From JAWAAW01 sp964353335 (GTDB lineage: Archaea; Nanobdellota; Nanobdellia; Woesearchaeales; ARS49), in the NCBI GenBank assembly GCA_964353335.1, contig CAYGVI010000002.1:1-64000 (forward strand): a stretch of 64,000 nt of DNA. The letters are read 5' to 3'. This document shows positions 8,501-16,240 of the stretch, piece by piece; the first letter of the stretch is position 1, and every line of letters starts with the position of its first letter. Under the pieces are notes generated by a model. It ran no database searches. It saw only the letters and a program-made list of their open reading frames with translations, and was not told the origin of the DNA. Both the position numbers and the translations under genes were made by a program.

Positions 8501-9722
8501 TTGTTATGACTGCCTGCGCCCACATGCCGCGCACATCTTTTCGCCCTTGGTCAATTGCACGGTCCTTCGGCATTTTATTGAACCGCGTGTAGACTGTGGC
8601 TATTGCCTCGCAGCAGTTTTCGAAAACAGAAACCTGCTGTTCAGGAAGGGTGTTTTCTTTGGGTGCAAAACAGTCGCCCAGGAGCCAGTTGACATGCCTC
8701 AGTGTAACTGCGTCTGCAGCCAGCTGGTCAGTGTTCTTCTTTGCCTGAACAATGTAATCTGCAATGCTTTTCTGGAGCGCTTCCCTTGATTTCAGTATTT
8801 CATCGTCCAGATGGGGGTCTTCAACTTTTTTTGCGATTTTTTCAAGGGCGCCAAAAACCGCAGGCTGCTGGTCTGCTTTTTCCTTTGTGTCAATATCTGC
8901 GATTTTGCCTAAAAACTGCCTAATCTGGTCCATTTTTTCTTTAAACTCTGCGTACTGGCTGCCGAAATCCTTGATCTGCCGGCGTATTTTCTTCGCGATT
9001 GCAATTTGGCTGCCTGAAGGCGTGCCGTTAAGCTCGTAATTCCTGACATATCTCGCGACAGGTGTCAGTTCGCCCAAGTTATGGATATTGCCGTACTCAG
9101 AATCAATTGCCTTCAGCCTGGTGAGCTGGTTTGTTGTCCTGGCAAACCCAAGAAGGCGTTTTATTTCCTCGTTCTTGAAAGAGTCGGCAAACAATTTTGC
9201 CGCAATCACCGCATCCTCCTTGACCGGTTTGTACGCATAAAACCTGTCCTGATTTCTCGGCTGTTTTGAGAAATCAACGCAGGTCCTAAGTATCAGGTCA
9301 ACCAGCTTCATTTTATTGAGCTGTTTCTGCCTGCCCTTTTCAATGAAAAGCGGTTTTCTGTCTTTTTTTTCAATGCAGGCAATGACTGTTCCAATCGCCG
9401 GCACAACCTTTATGCCTGCCGCGAGCTCGCCGAGATCAATCGCGCTGATGAAATAGTCCGTAAGCAGGGTAATTGCCAGATTTTCCTTTATGTGCGGTAT
9501 GTTCAGAATGTGGTCTCTTTTCTCAATCGCGCGCCAGTATCCCGAGCGGACCTTTTTTTCAGCAGCATCCTCAATCTGCGCTATCCTTTCCCTGTCCAGC
9601 ACCAAATACGCCCGTTTTCCTTTTTGTTTTTCAATTGAAGTGCGCAGGGACTGCTTGATTTTTTCCGGCAATGACTCGCTATGAATCACCCTTGCGACAT
9701 TTTGGACTGTGCTATCCTGCAT
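5499..9722 (-). CDS. Very large alpha-helical protein (1407 aa), last gene of the E1/JAMM operon
   Basis: I do not recognise a family. The sequence is almost entirely helical with long charged, heptad-like stretches rich in Lys, Glu, Ala and Leu and few Gly or Pro, suggesting a coiled-coil or extended solenoid scaffold. The only strongly hydrophobic stretch is near residues 85-115 (an AAGIKVVPAIGTVIACIE segment); no Walker motif or catalytic signature is visible. The start at ATG 9722 is preceded by GGTGA and lies 8 nt upstream of the E1 stop, so it is translationally coupled to E1. It may act as a substrate-selecting scaffold or E3-like partner of the module, by position only. Confidence 0.8.
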   Translation of the reverse strand: MQDSTVQNVARVIHSESLPEKIKQSLRTSIEKQKGKRAYLVLDRERIAQIEDAAEKKVRSGYWRAIEKRDHILNIPHIKENLAITLLTDYFISAIDLGELAAGIKVVPAIGTVIACIEKKDRKPLFIEKGRQKQLNKMKLVDLILRTCVDFSKQPRNQDRFYAYKPVKEDAVIAAKLFADSFKNEEIKRLLGFARTTNQLTRLKAIDSEYGNIHNLGELTPVARYVRNYELNGTPSGSQIAIAKKIRRQIKDFGSQYAEFKEKMDQIRQFLGKIADIDTKEKADQQPAVFGALEKIAKKVEDPHLDDEILKSREALQKSIADYIVQAKKNTDQLAADAVTLRHVNWLLGDCFAPKENTLPEQQVSVFENCCEAIATVYTRFNKMPKDRAIDQGRKDVRGMWAQAVITRSKQQKAGVSALIELVTPFRNRARENACETVRDKEALLDDLAQLKRFKGLIGRVDEEETRACALSIAIANRKIGDFDAELAELGTHLEKAKQLPFSIADSVKASPDIEFVKVYKTAVADSEKLEKKVQKHSRDDGLLAIIAPARDSLAIAREILSERREKAEQMALTEIQDLEKYAAETKITTISAHQQSRAVEARAEGLLSAVAELFPALVNSAMKARADVKVTSAKYFGVKKQRFDEINRLCEDSSAFLGQIVSYFNPPKYNPVKIRELKAKLDEIAARRTEIHKYGEDEALKEDIARADLKCGDLDRLLSPLANTKMMGYSYKMKALAPKIDEVIKKSWKQAHEIKPLQDTLKEVQVGLETLLILEKPNDEILNSTVKDYLFKIATHKINSFRECERASIKTAEYASQLSINKWSQRELAQKEVEEIDSWLPAHAYLAQSDAEGSKKDRDKVAEEIRKYDAGLKERVENLNGAVKSAVILLQAAEKLNAAPENTASPAELKNLTGGADEAAQLHSQFQAYLEDDHKKIHGVLQQLKYYDHALQDSLKDISDREVGFIRKEASGLTDAIGATQRSTLQEIRKLEPLDNTADLFSKRYQELKESGIFKYIHNEKASITDDAVAVCLSDIKRAMNNIKAKYNRTREINMRLLNAKYIHLNTCESKLPAKAELGYLTARTESEKIAAQRGEPALAEHLAEYLKHQISPFVEFLNTTRALDTETTGFWRDDGLKEHPLRVKIAECEAKAKSGLEKLHSGLTDQLNEVEMLFMLFDKDTTDGVEKFKMNAKYPEAAKTAYKILDGINGMGFNSEVRIKFADSLVAAAEKAADEYPRIYTSRSVALSGLQNRFTQINPAVDRNALSSLKLEKFSGDTEEYIKTMDLYWQSADDWRRDSKLVPEFKSLDAVQEEKTAGLKFAYQTIYNELKTKIAQKSDELDKMRKKPVWTTGILELMGDKLFRIRRHEKEIAEYEKLNLDARRIYDALQKSRDKPKLDQPKAGS

Positions 9723-11358
9723 TTTTCTCACCGCACTTGCACTTTAATGGCCGCGCATGCAGTGCTATTTCGCCCCCCTCATCCGCGCTGTACTGGATTT
9801 CGTCAACAGGCCTGCCGATTGAGCTGTTGCGGATTTTGCGCGCTTCCCCTGCCATAAATCCTGCGGCAATCTTGTCGCTCATGTAAATGCTTCCGTCAAC
9901 CCATTCTGCCCCGCAGCTGGTGCCTTCCATTGAAACAACGCCAGCATATTCAGCCCGGTTTTTATCAACCAGTTTGCGCCTTTTTTCAGCTTGGGCTGAA
10001 AATACGCTTTGTGAAACCCTGAAATTGTCGTCAGTGATGGGGATATACTTCCTGCATCCCATGCAGTTGGTTGTTCCTGGCACATAAATTGATGCGAGGC
10101 ACTGGTTTGGCTTGCCTCCGCCAGACCCGCCGTCAATGTACTTAAGCCTGAATTCTGTGGCGTATTTTGTCATCGCAAGCCTTGCGGCAAAATTGTCAAA
10201 GCATCCGAAAACCTGGTCATAATTTGCCCTGTTTTTCTCAAACCATTTCCTGTCAAGCAGGGTGACGTCTTCCCGCGTAATCCCTTTCTTTTTCAGCTGT
10301 TCGTCGGTAATTTCCTCACCGACAAATCCGATTATGGGCACAGCGATGTTTTTACCTGCGATTTTGTTGATTTTTTCAGCACCCACAAACGCCTTGCGCC
10401 TGCCGACGCCATCGTATGCAAGAGGCTGCCTGTTCAGGTTTGTCCTGTCAAAAACATCAATGTCCACAATGTCAATATGCGCAGGGCCAAGCCTTGCAAC
10501 TATGTCTGCGAGCGTGTTTCCAATCGCCCCAAATCCAAGCAGAAGAATCCTGCTTTCCTCAAGCCCGTTCTCAGTTTCAGAGTGGCTTTCAGGAACAATC
10601 TTTCTGTCAGTGTGGCCGTTAATGCTGTACTCAAGGTCTTTTTGCAGCATTTTTGTGCCTTCAAGAAACTTGTTGAGGTATGTGATGTATTCCCCTTCCT
10701 TATTTCTTATCTCGCCGCCTGGAAGCGCGATTCTGACATTTTGAAAACGCCTTGAGTGCCTTAAGAAAAGGCTTTTCCGGTATTCCTCAACCAGCATTCC
10801 AGCAAGGATATTGCTGATTATTGTGCCCTGTGAAAGCCCCTCAAATCCGGGCAGGCATACCTTGAACATGCTTTCATCATATCTCTGGAGATTCATTGGC
10901 GCATAATATGACATTGCGCCCTGAATGCTGTCCGCAACCCCTGTGAGAAGAACAGGGATGTGCAGGTCATTGCACAAGTCATAGCACAATGCCTGTGATT
11001 CAGGGCTGTTTGACGCGTCAATTACCGCGTCAGCGCTGCCGCAGAGGTTGAAAAGCGTCCTTGAAATGGGCGCGTCAAATCCTGCAACACTGCATTCAGT
11101 ATTCAAATGCAGGGGGATAAGCTGTTCAAGCGCTTTAACCGCAGGGCCATCAATAGGGATGTCAAGGAATTTTTCACCCCTGCTTTTTGATTTTCCGATA
11201 ATGCAGATGTTTCCAACACCAAGGATTGCCGCGGTTTTTGCGCATTCAACAGCAAGCCTGTCTGCGCCAACAATTACCAGCCTTGAATCTGCAAGAAGAC
11301 CTTGTCCTGCTTCGCCCCACAACCTGTGCTGCCTGTCATAATCGATATTGCCTGTCAT
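9712..11358 (-). CDS. Double-Rossmann E1-like ubiquitin/Ubl activating enzyme (ThiF superfamily), 548 aa
   Basis: Residues 7-15 read YDRQHRLWG, close to the start of eukaryotic Aos1/APPBP1-type E1 halves. A first ThiF-like Rossmann domain (about 1-200) has a degenerate nucleotide loop (VIVGADRLAVE) and looks inactive. A second, canonical one (about 268-530) has GFGAIG (275-280), acidic DID (299-301), TNLNRQ (306-311, with the adenylation Arg310), VGRRKA (318-323) and CFDN (386-389). A zinc site is formed by C432/C435 and C540/C542. C482 in EGTSCGAEW is the candidate thioester Cys. It should adenylate a ubiquitin-like C-terminus. It overlaps the JAMM gene by 23 nt. The ThiF-fold assignment is strong; true E1 activity is inference. 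Confidence 0.88.
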   Translation of the reverse strand: MTGNIDYDRQHRLWGEAGQGLLADSRLVIVGADRLAVECAKTAAILGVGNICIIGKSKSRGEKFLDIPIDGPAVKALEQLIPLHLNTECSVAGFDAPISRTLFNLCGSADAVIDASNSPESQALCYDLCNDLHIPVLLTGVADSIQGAMSYYAPMNLQRYDESMFKVCLPGFEGLSQGTIISNILAGMLVEEYRKSLFLRHSRRFQNVRIALPGGEIRNKEGEYITYLNKFLEGTKMLQKDLEYSINGHTDRKIVPESHSETENGLEESRILLLGFGAIGNTLADIVARLGPAHIDIVDIDVFDRTNLNRQPLAYDGVGRRKAFVGAEKINKIAGKNIAVPIIGFVGEEITDEQLKKKGITREDVTLLDRKWFEKNRANYDQVFGCFDNFAARLAMTKYATEFRLKYIDGGSGGGKPNQCLASIYVPGTTNCMGCRKYIPITDDNFRVSQSVFSAQAEKRRKLVDKNRAEYAGVVSMEGTSCGAEWVDGSIYMSDKIAAGFMAGEARKIRNSSIGRPVDEIQYSADEGGEIALHARPLKCKCGEKNAG

Positions 11359-13099
11359 TGTGATTTATCGGATTAATTCTCGCAATAAGGTCTAAAACTT
11401 CCCCTGCTTTGTCTTCCATTCCAATCATGTCAAATTTGCGGCTGATTTCAAGCAGGCTCCTGCACGTATCTGCAGTCTTGTCAGGGTCATATGCGTAACT
11501 GCTGATGTTTTCGCACTCAATCCTGATGTGGTCGTACCTGCCGGTTGCCTCGCGCTCAATAACAGTCCGCATTGTTCCCACCTGGTTTTCTTTCTGCCCG
11601 ATCATTGCCTCAAGCCCCCTCTGGTGCTCTTGCTTCAGGCACTGCGCTCCTTTCATTTGTTCAAACCAGCCCTTAATTGAGGCAAGATTGCGCTTTAATT
11701 TTGCATAATCCTGCGAGTCAAAAGCTCGGGTGTAGTGTTCCAATACCTGCCTGTACATCTTATCAGCGATTTGTTTTTGGCTGAGGCAGGAGTATTCCGC
11801 TGTTTTGGCGCTGGTATCAGGAGCGGCATCTGCATTTATCCCTGTTGGCGCAGCGCAGGCAGGGTCTGGCATTTCCCTCTCGCATATTATGCCCGGCGCG
11901 GTTGTTTCAGTTCTTGTTTCCAATGTTGTTTTCGCGCCTGTTATTTCCTGCGCTGTTTCCGATGCCGGTTTTTGCGCGGGTTCTGCAGGAATTGTATGCC
12001 CTGAAATGAATTGTTCAATCGCTGACTCAAAAATCTGAATTCTGCAGGGCTGTTGGCTGTTTTCAGCGGTTGCTGAGAACAATGCACTGAGGTCCATTGC
12101 ATATTTGCCATTCGAGCCAAGGTATTCCAGGACTGTCTCTGTTGCTTTGACCAGGTCAACTGCATTTTTGGGCGGTTCAATCTCCGGTTCAATCTCTTTA
12201 ATTTCCTGAGCAGGCTCTCTGCCAAAAAACCTCGTGATTAATGACTGCTTGTTCTTTCTGAAGATCTTTGGCAGGCACGCGGCTTTTACTGTTATTTTAT
12301 CCTTAAGCTCCCCGATAAGGGCATCCACGTCCCATGCGGGTGCATCAACATCAACAGGCTCGACAGCAGCGTGGACTGTATAGCAGTATTCCCATCCTGC
12401 ATCCTTCTGTTCTTCTGTGAAATTCGCAATTCTCTCGTCAGTGATTGGGAAAGCCCGGTTTTCTTTGGGAAGCGCAAAATAATATTCCTCCCTGAACCTC
12501 TTGATGCCGTGTATTTCGCGGCATTTCCTGTTGACAACAATGCTTGAGACCTGGCTGATTGTGCGCCTGTGCGCCCCGATTTTTGCATACTCCATTAGTT
12601 TGTCAATTTCCTTTTGGCTGAACTTGTCATTGGGCAGTTCAATTTTGAAGCCCACATCTTGGCCTGCGTGCAGAATTGTTGAATTGTTTTCTGTGATCAT
12701 CCTCGCGTTCTGGAGCCCTGATGCATTGCAGTCCCTGTGAACATTGTTTCCGCACCATTCTTCCAGAACCTTGTTGAAGTTGTCATGGTCTGTGGCGGAA
12801 TGTTCAGGGTAACACCGCCCATGGCCGTGAGCTACCCCCAGGACAGTGAGCTTTTTGATGCTTTTCAGGACAGCGCCGTCCATCACCCAGCTTATTCCGT
12901 CTGATTGCACCTGCACTTCCCTTGCAGTTTGCTTTGGGATGTACAGGTCACGGATTATCCCGTCCTTGATGCCGGTTATGCAGACCGCCCTGAACTCGCA
13001 GTCTTCCATAAGCTCTGCGGTTTTAAGCAGTTTTTCAAGCGCAGATGCTGCGATTGGTATTTTTTCTTTTGAATCATGAATGTTTTTTATGCGAGTCAT
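11336..13099 (-). CDS. JAMM/MPN+ metalloprotease with long C-terminal helical region, 587 aa
   Basis: The N-terminal ~150 residues form a JAB/MPN domain with a complete zinc-protease motif: HGHGRCYPEHSATD gives H91-x-H93-x7-S101-x2-D104, with an upstream Glu in the MEDCEFRAV segment (E33 or E35) as general base. Enzymes of this class (Rpn11, AMSH, bacterial Cap3) cleave isopeptide bonds or process ubiquitin-like precursors. The remaining ~430 residues are unique: a linker rich in Pro, Thr and Glu (about 360-440) and a C-terminal helical, TPR-like part. The start overlaps the upstream stop (ATGA), and the end overlaps E1 by 23 nt, so translation is coupled. It probably removes or matures the modifier activated by E1. 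Confidence 0.88.
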   Translation of the reverse strand: MTRIKNIHDSKEKIPIAASALEKLLKTAELMEDCEFRAVCITGIKDGIIRDLYIPKQTAREVQVQSDGISWVMDGAVLKSIKKLTVLGVAHGHGRCYPEHSATDHDNFNKVLEEWCGNNVHRDCNASGLQNARMITENNSTILHAGQDVGFKIELPNDKFSQKEIDKLMEYAKIGAHRRTISQVSSIVVNRKCREIHGIKRFREEYYFALPKENRAFPITDERIANFTEEQKDAGWEYCYTVHAAVEPVDVDAPAWDVDALIGELKDKITVKAACLPKIFRKNKQSLITRFFGREPAQEIKEIEPEIEPPKNAVDLVKATETVLEYLGSNGKYAMDLSALFSATAENSQQPCRIQIFESAIEQFISGHTIPAEPAQKPASETAQEITGAKTTLETRTETTAPGIICEREMPDPACAAPTGINADAAPDTSAKTAEYSCLSQKQIADKMYRQVLEHYTRAFDSQDYAKLKRNLASIKGWFEQMKGAQCLKQEHQRGLEAMIGQKENQVGTMRTVIEREATGRYDHIRIECENISSYAYDPDKTADTCRSLLEISRKFDMIGMEDKAGEVLDLIARINPINHNDRQYRL

Positions 13100-14385
13100 T
13101 GTGCACCTGGTTTTTTTGCCCCGGAATTCATCCTGAAATTTGCAAAATACTCTGTATTGCAGGTGTTGCAGATTGGGTGGAACACTTTCATACTCTTGTT
13201 TGTTTCATCATAGCCGCGCCGCATTGCGCTTTCTGCCTGTTTTAGGAGCTTTTTCATGCAGAAAAAAACCGAGCGGTTTGGTTTTGGCTCAAAATGCAAG
13301 TACACCCTGCTGCCCTCTGGGCTTATGCATATGTATGTGTAATCATTTGAAGCGGTCATTGTCGCGCTTGGAAAATGGTATTCTTTTTGCTTCATGCTCT
13401 GCATCTGCCCTGTTTCAATGCCATTGGCAACAGACTGCGCCTCAAGCACGCGTATCCCCCCTGTATCTGCGTTCCTGTCAAAATCAATCTTGTTTCCGTG
13501 TTTTACAAGCCTGAGGCCTATCTTGCAGCTTGGGAAAAGGTATTTTTCCTTCTTAAGCGCTGATTCAGTCTCAAGTTGCGGGACATGCATCCAGATGTAG
13601 TAGTCTTTTCCGTCAAACAGGTAGCCGACTTCTTCGTACTTGCGCATCTTGTTCACCTGTTTCTCCAGGTCGCCCTTTCTTGCCCACTCGCGCATTATGT
13701 GCTCGTGCCAGGCGTCAAGCTCTGCATCGCACCTTGCTTCGATGCTGTCTTCAAGCGCAGTTGTGTATTTTTCCTCAAGCTCATCCAGTGTCTGGTCAAA
13801 CTTGATTTGGTGTTTCTTCCCCATTATGTCCAGGAACTGGCTCCCCGCATCTGCCTTTGCGTCCGGAACCGGGCAATAGCAAAGTTCGCGTATAATCAGG
13901 CGCATGTCGCAGCGCATTGGAAGCGATCTTATCAGCGATGTGAACGCAGAGGTTTTTTGTTTTGCACCTTTCGCGTGGAAGCTTGCATCAACAGGGTTTT
14001 GTGCGGTTTTTTTGTATGCCAGCTCCTCATCAGAATGGGTTTTGTTGTCCTCTTGGTAGCGCCAGAGGTCAATAAACGTGTTTATGAACGCGAGGTACTC
14101 ATTGTTGTGGAACGGCGTTTTAAGGCTTTTGAAATCCCTGCCGAGCTTTTCCTCCTCATACAAAAGCTCTGCCTTTTTGCTCTCAAGCGCCTCTTCCATC
14201 CTGTCTGCAAGCTGAAGGTTTTCAGCGTCAACAAGGCTCAATGACGGCGCAAATCCTGTTGTGATGCCCCGTATTGAGAGGAGGATGTCCTGCGGCATGC
14301 CTTTGCCGCCCAATTCGTGTATTGCGTCATCTACCACGAGGATTGTTTTCTCCCTTGCCAAGGCGCATAAGTGCGGTGAAGACAT
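13096..14385 (-). CDS. Unknown protein of the E1/JAMM operon, 429 aa
   Basis: I do not recognise this protein. The N-terminal two thirds are helical and charged. The last ~170 residues look like a mixed alpha/beta domain with aromatic-rich strands (YYIWMHV, YICISPE, VYLHFEP) and end with FHPICNTCNTEYF, containing a CxxC pair. An HPxxC pattern recalls the E2 active-site region but the rest of the fold does not match clearly, so I do not call it an E2. ATG 14385 is chosen because it follows the upstream stop at 14402; an earlier in-frame ATG at 14481 would overlap the preceding gene by 80 nt. It is a candidate adaptor, conjugating or target protein. Confidence 0.75.
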   Translation of the reverse strand: MSSPHLCALAREKTILVVDDAIHELGGKGMPQDILLSIRGITTGFAPSLSLVDAENLQLADRMEEALESKKAELLYEEEKLGRDFKSLKTPFHNNEYLAFINTFIDLWRYQEDNKTHSDEELAYKKTAQNPVDASFHAKGAKQKTSAFTSLIRSLPMRCDMRLIIRELCYCPVPDAKADAGSQFLDIMGKKHQIKFDQTLDELEEKYTTALEDSIEARCDAELDAWHEHIMREWARKGDLEKQVNKMRKYEEVGYLFDGKDYYIWMHVPQLETESALKKEKYLFPSCKIGLRLVKHGNKIDFDRNADTGGIRVLEAQSVANGIETGQMQSMKQKEYHFPSATMTASNDYTYICISPEGSRVYLHFEPKPNRSVFFCMKKLLKQAESAMRRGYDETNKSMKVFHPICNTCNTEYFANFRMNSGAKKPGAQ

Positions 14386-14401
14386 TTTTTCAGCCCAAGC
14401 C

Positions 14402-14917
14402 TCATGCTCGGTATTCTGCAGGGTTTCTGAACATGCGGTTTTGCCCGATGCGGTATTGTGCGGCGCCCTGGATGAAGTCATTTATGTTGCCCACGTGTAT
14501 TTCGCACCTGAGTATTTTCTTTCCGTCCATGCTGAGGTCAGGTTCAAGGAACCGTTCGTCATTAATAACGCTTGTTGGGCTTCCTGCAAACCTTTCCCTG
14601 TCCTTTTCGCTCAGATCAAGCCCTTCAAGCGGCACTGACGTGACCAGCTTCCCATTAATTGAGTAGCAGAGGTTTTCACCTTCATCTTTTACTGTTTTGG
14701 CTATCCTGCCGCCAGCCATCTTTGCTTCAGGGTCAAGGTTGTTAAAGTTTGCTATGGCGTGTTCCACGGCCTGCTCTATTGTGTAAGTCAGCACTTTTGT
14801 CTTGTCCACCTCGCTCCTCAGGACTTCCCTGATGCAGACATTGTCGTTGTTTCTGTCAATAACCCCAATCTCAATTACAGGTATTTTTCCCAACTGTTCC
14901 CTTGAGTAACTTTGCAT
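14402..14917 (-). CDS. Unknown small protein of the E1/JAMM operon, 171 aa
   Basis: No family was recognised. The protein is mixed alpha/beta: a strand-like KIPVIEIGVIDRNND start, a helix near residue 50 (EQAVEHAIANFNNL), a central hairpin-like LCYSINGKLVTSV, and a C-terminal LRCEIHVGNINDF strand. It ends in AEYRA, not in Gly-Gly, so it is not an obvious mature modifier, though maturation by the JAMM protease is possible in principle. ATG 14917 is preferred because GGAGGT lies 7 nt upstream; two earlier in-frame ATGs overlap or abut that site. The gene follows the AAA+ gene by 18 nt. It is the best size match for a substrate or modifier in the operon. Confidence 0.75.
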   Translation of the reverse strand: MQSYSREQLGKIPVIEIGVIDRNNDNVCIREVLRSEVDKTKVLTYTIEQAVEHAIANFNNLDPEAKMAGGRIAKTVKDEGENLCYSINGKLVTSVPLEGLDLSEKDRERFAGSPTSVINDERFLEPDLSMDGKKILRCEIHVGNINDFIQGAAQYRIGQNRMFRNPAEYRA

Positions 14918-14935
14918 GTTCATTACCTCCATGGT

Positions 14936-16132
14936 TTATCCATTGTCCCCATTTTGATTGAAACAATGAGAGTATGACTGGTCTGTTGACAGCGATGCGG
15001 CGATTATTTGCGGGGTGATTGTCGCCACCGCGCTTTTCACTGGCTGGCTTTGCGCGTATGCCTTGAATGCTTTCAGGAAATCGCCCGCAGTCTTGTGCGC
15101 GCCCCTTGCCCCGATTGCCTGTTTTTCAGCTATGGACGCGAGGAATGCGCTGCAATCCGGCGCGAAGTCAATCCTGCCGCAGGCCTCCAGCTCAGGGTGG
15201 AGCTCCTTGTTGTTCATCTGCCCGTGGAGCCACACTATTTGCTCCCGCATTATGTCAAAGTAAGCCTGGCTTGAAAGTGTGTTGAATGCAATAACCTGCG
15301 CGTTTGCGAGAAGCAGGGGATTTATTCCTGCGCCTGCAATTTTGTCCAGGGTTTTCTCAATGCCCGCGAACTCTCCTGTCATCACAATCATGTTTCTTGA
15401 TGCATTGAAACCAACAGTTTTGTCAGTGTCTGAGTAATCGTCCCTCAGCTTTGCAGAAATTTTTCCAATCTGCTGTGCGAGCGCTTCCTGCTCACCTTTT
15501 TTGTTTGCCAGCCTGTCAATCTCATCAAGTATGATTATTCCCTGTTTTTGTGCGTAATCAATGCACGCGTCCTCAACGCACGATGTGATTTCCTTGAAGT
15601 GTGCCAGTTCGTCCTCGGACAGGTCGTCGTGGCGCATCTGTAGCTCTTTTCTGCGGTAAAGCGCCTGCCTTGCATTTTTATACTCTTCAAGGTCGTCATA
15701 AACCAGCCTGAAATTGACATATTTTGCCCTTGCATCCATCAGCATTGAGGCAATGGCTTCCTCAAGGGCGGTTTTAACAGAATCCGCCCCATCCAGTTCC
15801 CCGCAGGAAACAATCGCGATTGGCAGGTAAAGCGCTGATGCTGCCTTTGCAACAGCGTATTTCTTTCCAGAACTTGAGGGTCCTGCGAGCACGTATTTTC
15901 GCCCTGATTGTTCTGCAGGATTGCAGTGCAGGCACGCGGCCTGGGCGATTGCTTCAAGGGCATTGTCCTGCCCTTTTATTGCGACGCGCAGGTGCAAAAG
16001 CGCCTTGTTTTTGAGAACTTCCTGATTTTCAAAGTCGCCGTGCCTGACTATGAGGGAATCAGGGTCTGCGATGTACTGCGGCCGGTATTTGGGCCCTTTT
16101 GCGCTTGTTTTTTGTGTTTCAGGCCCTATCAT
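14936..16132 (-). CDS. Clp/HSP100-like AAA+ ATPase, 398 aa, first gene of the E1/JAMM operon
   Basis: A single AAA+ module is visible: Walker A GPSSSGKK (84-91), Walker B IIILDEID (199-206), a sensor-1-like NMIVMTGEF (247-255), and IGARGAHK (340-347), which matches the GARG sensor-2 box of ClpX/HslU-type unfoldases. The Walker A ends in Lys-Lys instead of Lys-Thr/Ser, so Mg binding may be altered. About 110 residues lie between Walker A and B, longer than usual, with a charged helical insert. No N-terminal zinc domain is present. By position it may unfold or remodel modified substrates. It is transcribed from a promoter at about 16170, then continues into five downstream genes. Confidence 0.85.
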   Translation of the reverse strand: MIGPETQKTSAKGPKYRPQYIADPDSLIVRHGDFENQEVLKNKALLHLRVAIKGQDNALEAIAQAACLHCNPAEQSGRKYVLAGPSSSGKKYAVAKAASALYLPIAIVSCGELDGADSVKTALEEAIASMLMDARAKYVNFRLVYDDLEEYKNARQALYRRKELQMRHDDLSEDELAHFKEITSCVEDACIDYAQKQGIIILDEIDRLANKKGEQEALAQQIGKISAKLRDDYSDTDKTVGFNASRNMIVMTGEFAGIEKTLDKIAGAGINPLLLANAQVIAFNTLSSQAYFDIMREQIVWLHGQMNNKELHPELEACGRIDFAPDCSAFLASIAEKQAIGARGAHKTAGDFLKAFKAYAQSQPVKSAVATITPQIIAASLSTDQSYSHCFNQNGDNG

Positions 16133-16240
16133 TATTCTCCCGCCCCCTTGGGGTTGAATTTAGTAATTACTTATAAATGATTAAAAGGGGCAAGGTCAAT
16201 TTAAAGGTTATGTAGTAGCGGCAAGGACGACAATACCCCT
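16133..16240 (-). promoter_or_regulatory. Promoter of the AAA+/JAMM/E1 operon with shared upstream motif
   Basis: On the minus strand a TATA box (ATTTATAAG, about 16169-16178) lies some 40 nt upstream of the AAA+ start, with a purine-rich GGGCGGGAGA ribosome site just before the ATG. Further upstream, TATTGTC-NN-CCTTGCCGC (about 16219-16236) is nearly identical to TATTGTC-NN-CCTTGCCAC found in the promoter of the neighbouring 200-aa gene (about 16918-16935). The shared site suggests common regulation of the two transcription units. Confidence 0.5.

Noticed and set aside
7780..8592. A 270-codon open frame on the plus strand antisense to the 1407-aa gene
   Set aside because: It has the serine- and leucine-rich composition typical of a shadow of a helical Lys/Glu-rich gene, no ribosome site, and overlaps a well-supported gene.
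13096..14385. The 429-aa protein as an E2 conjugating enzyme based on its HPICNTC segment
   Set aside because: The surrounding residues do not fit the UBC fold order: the segment is at the extreme C-terminus, with no room for the helices that follow the active-site Cys in E2s.
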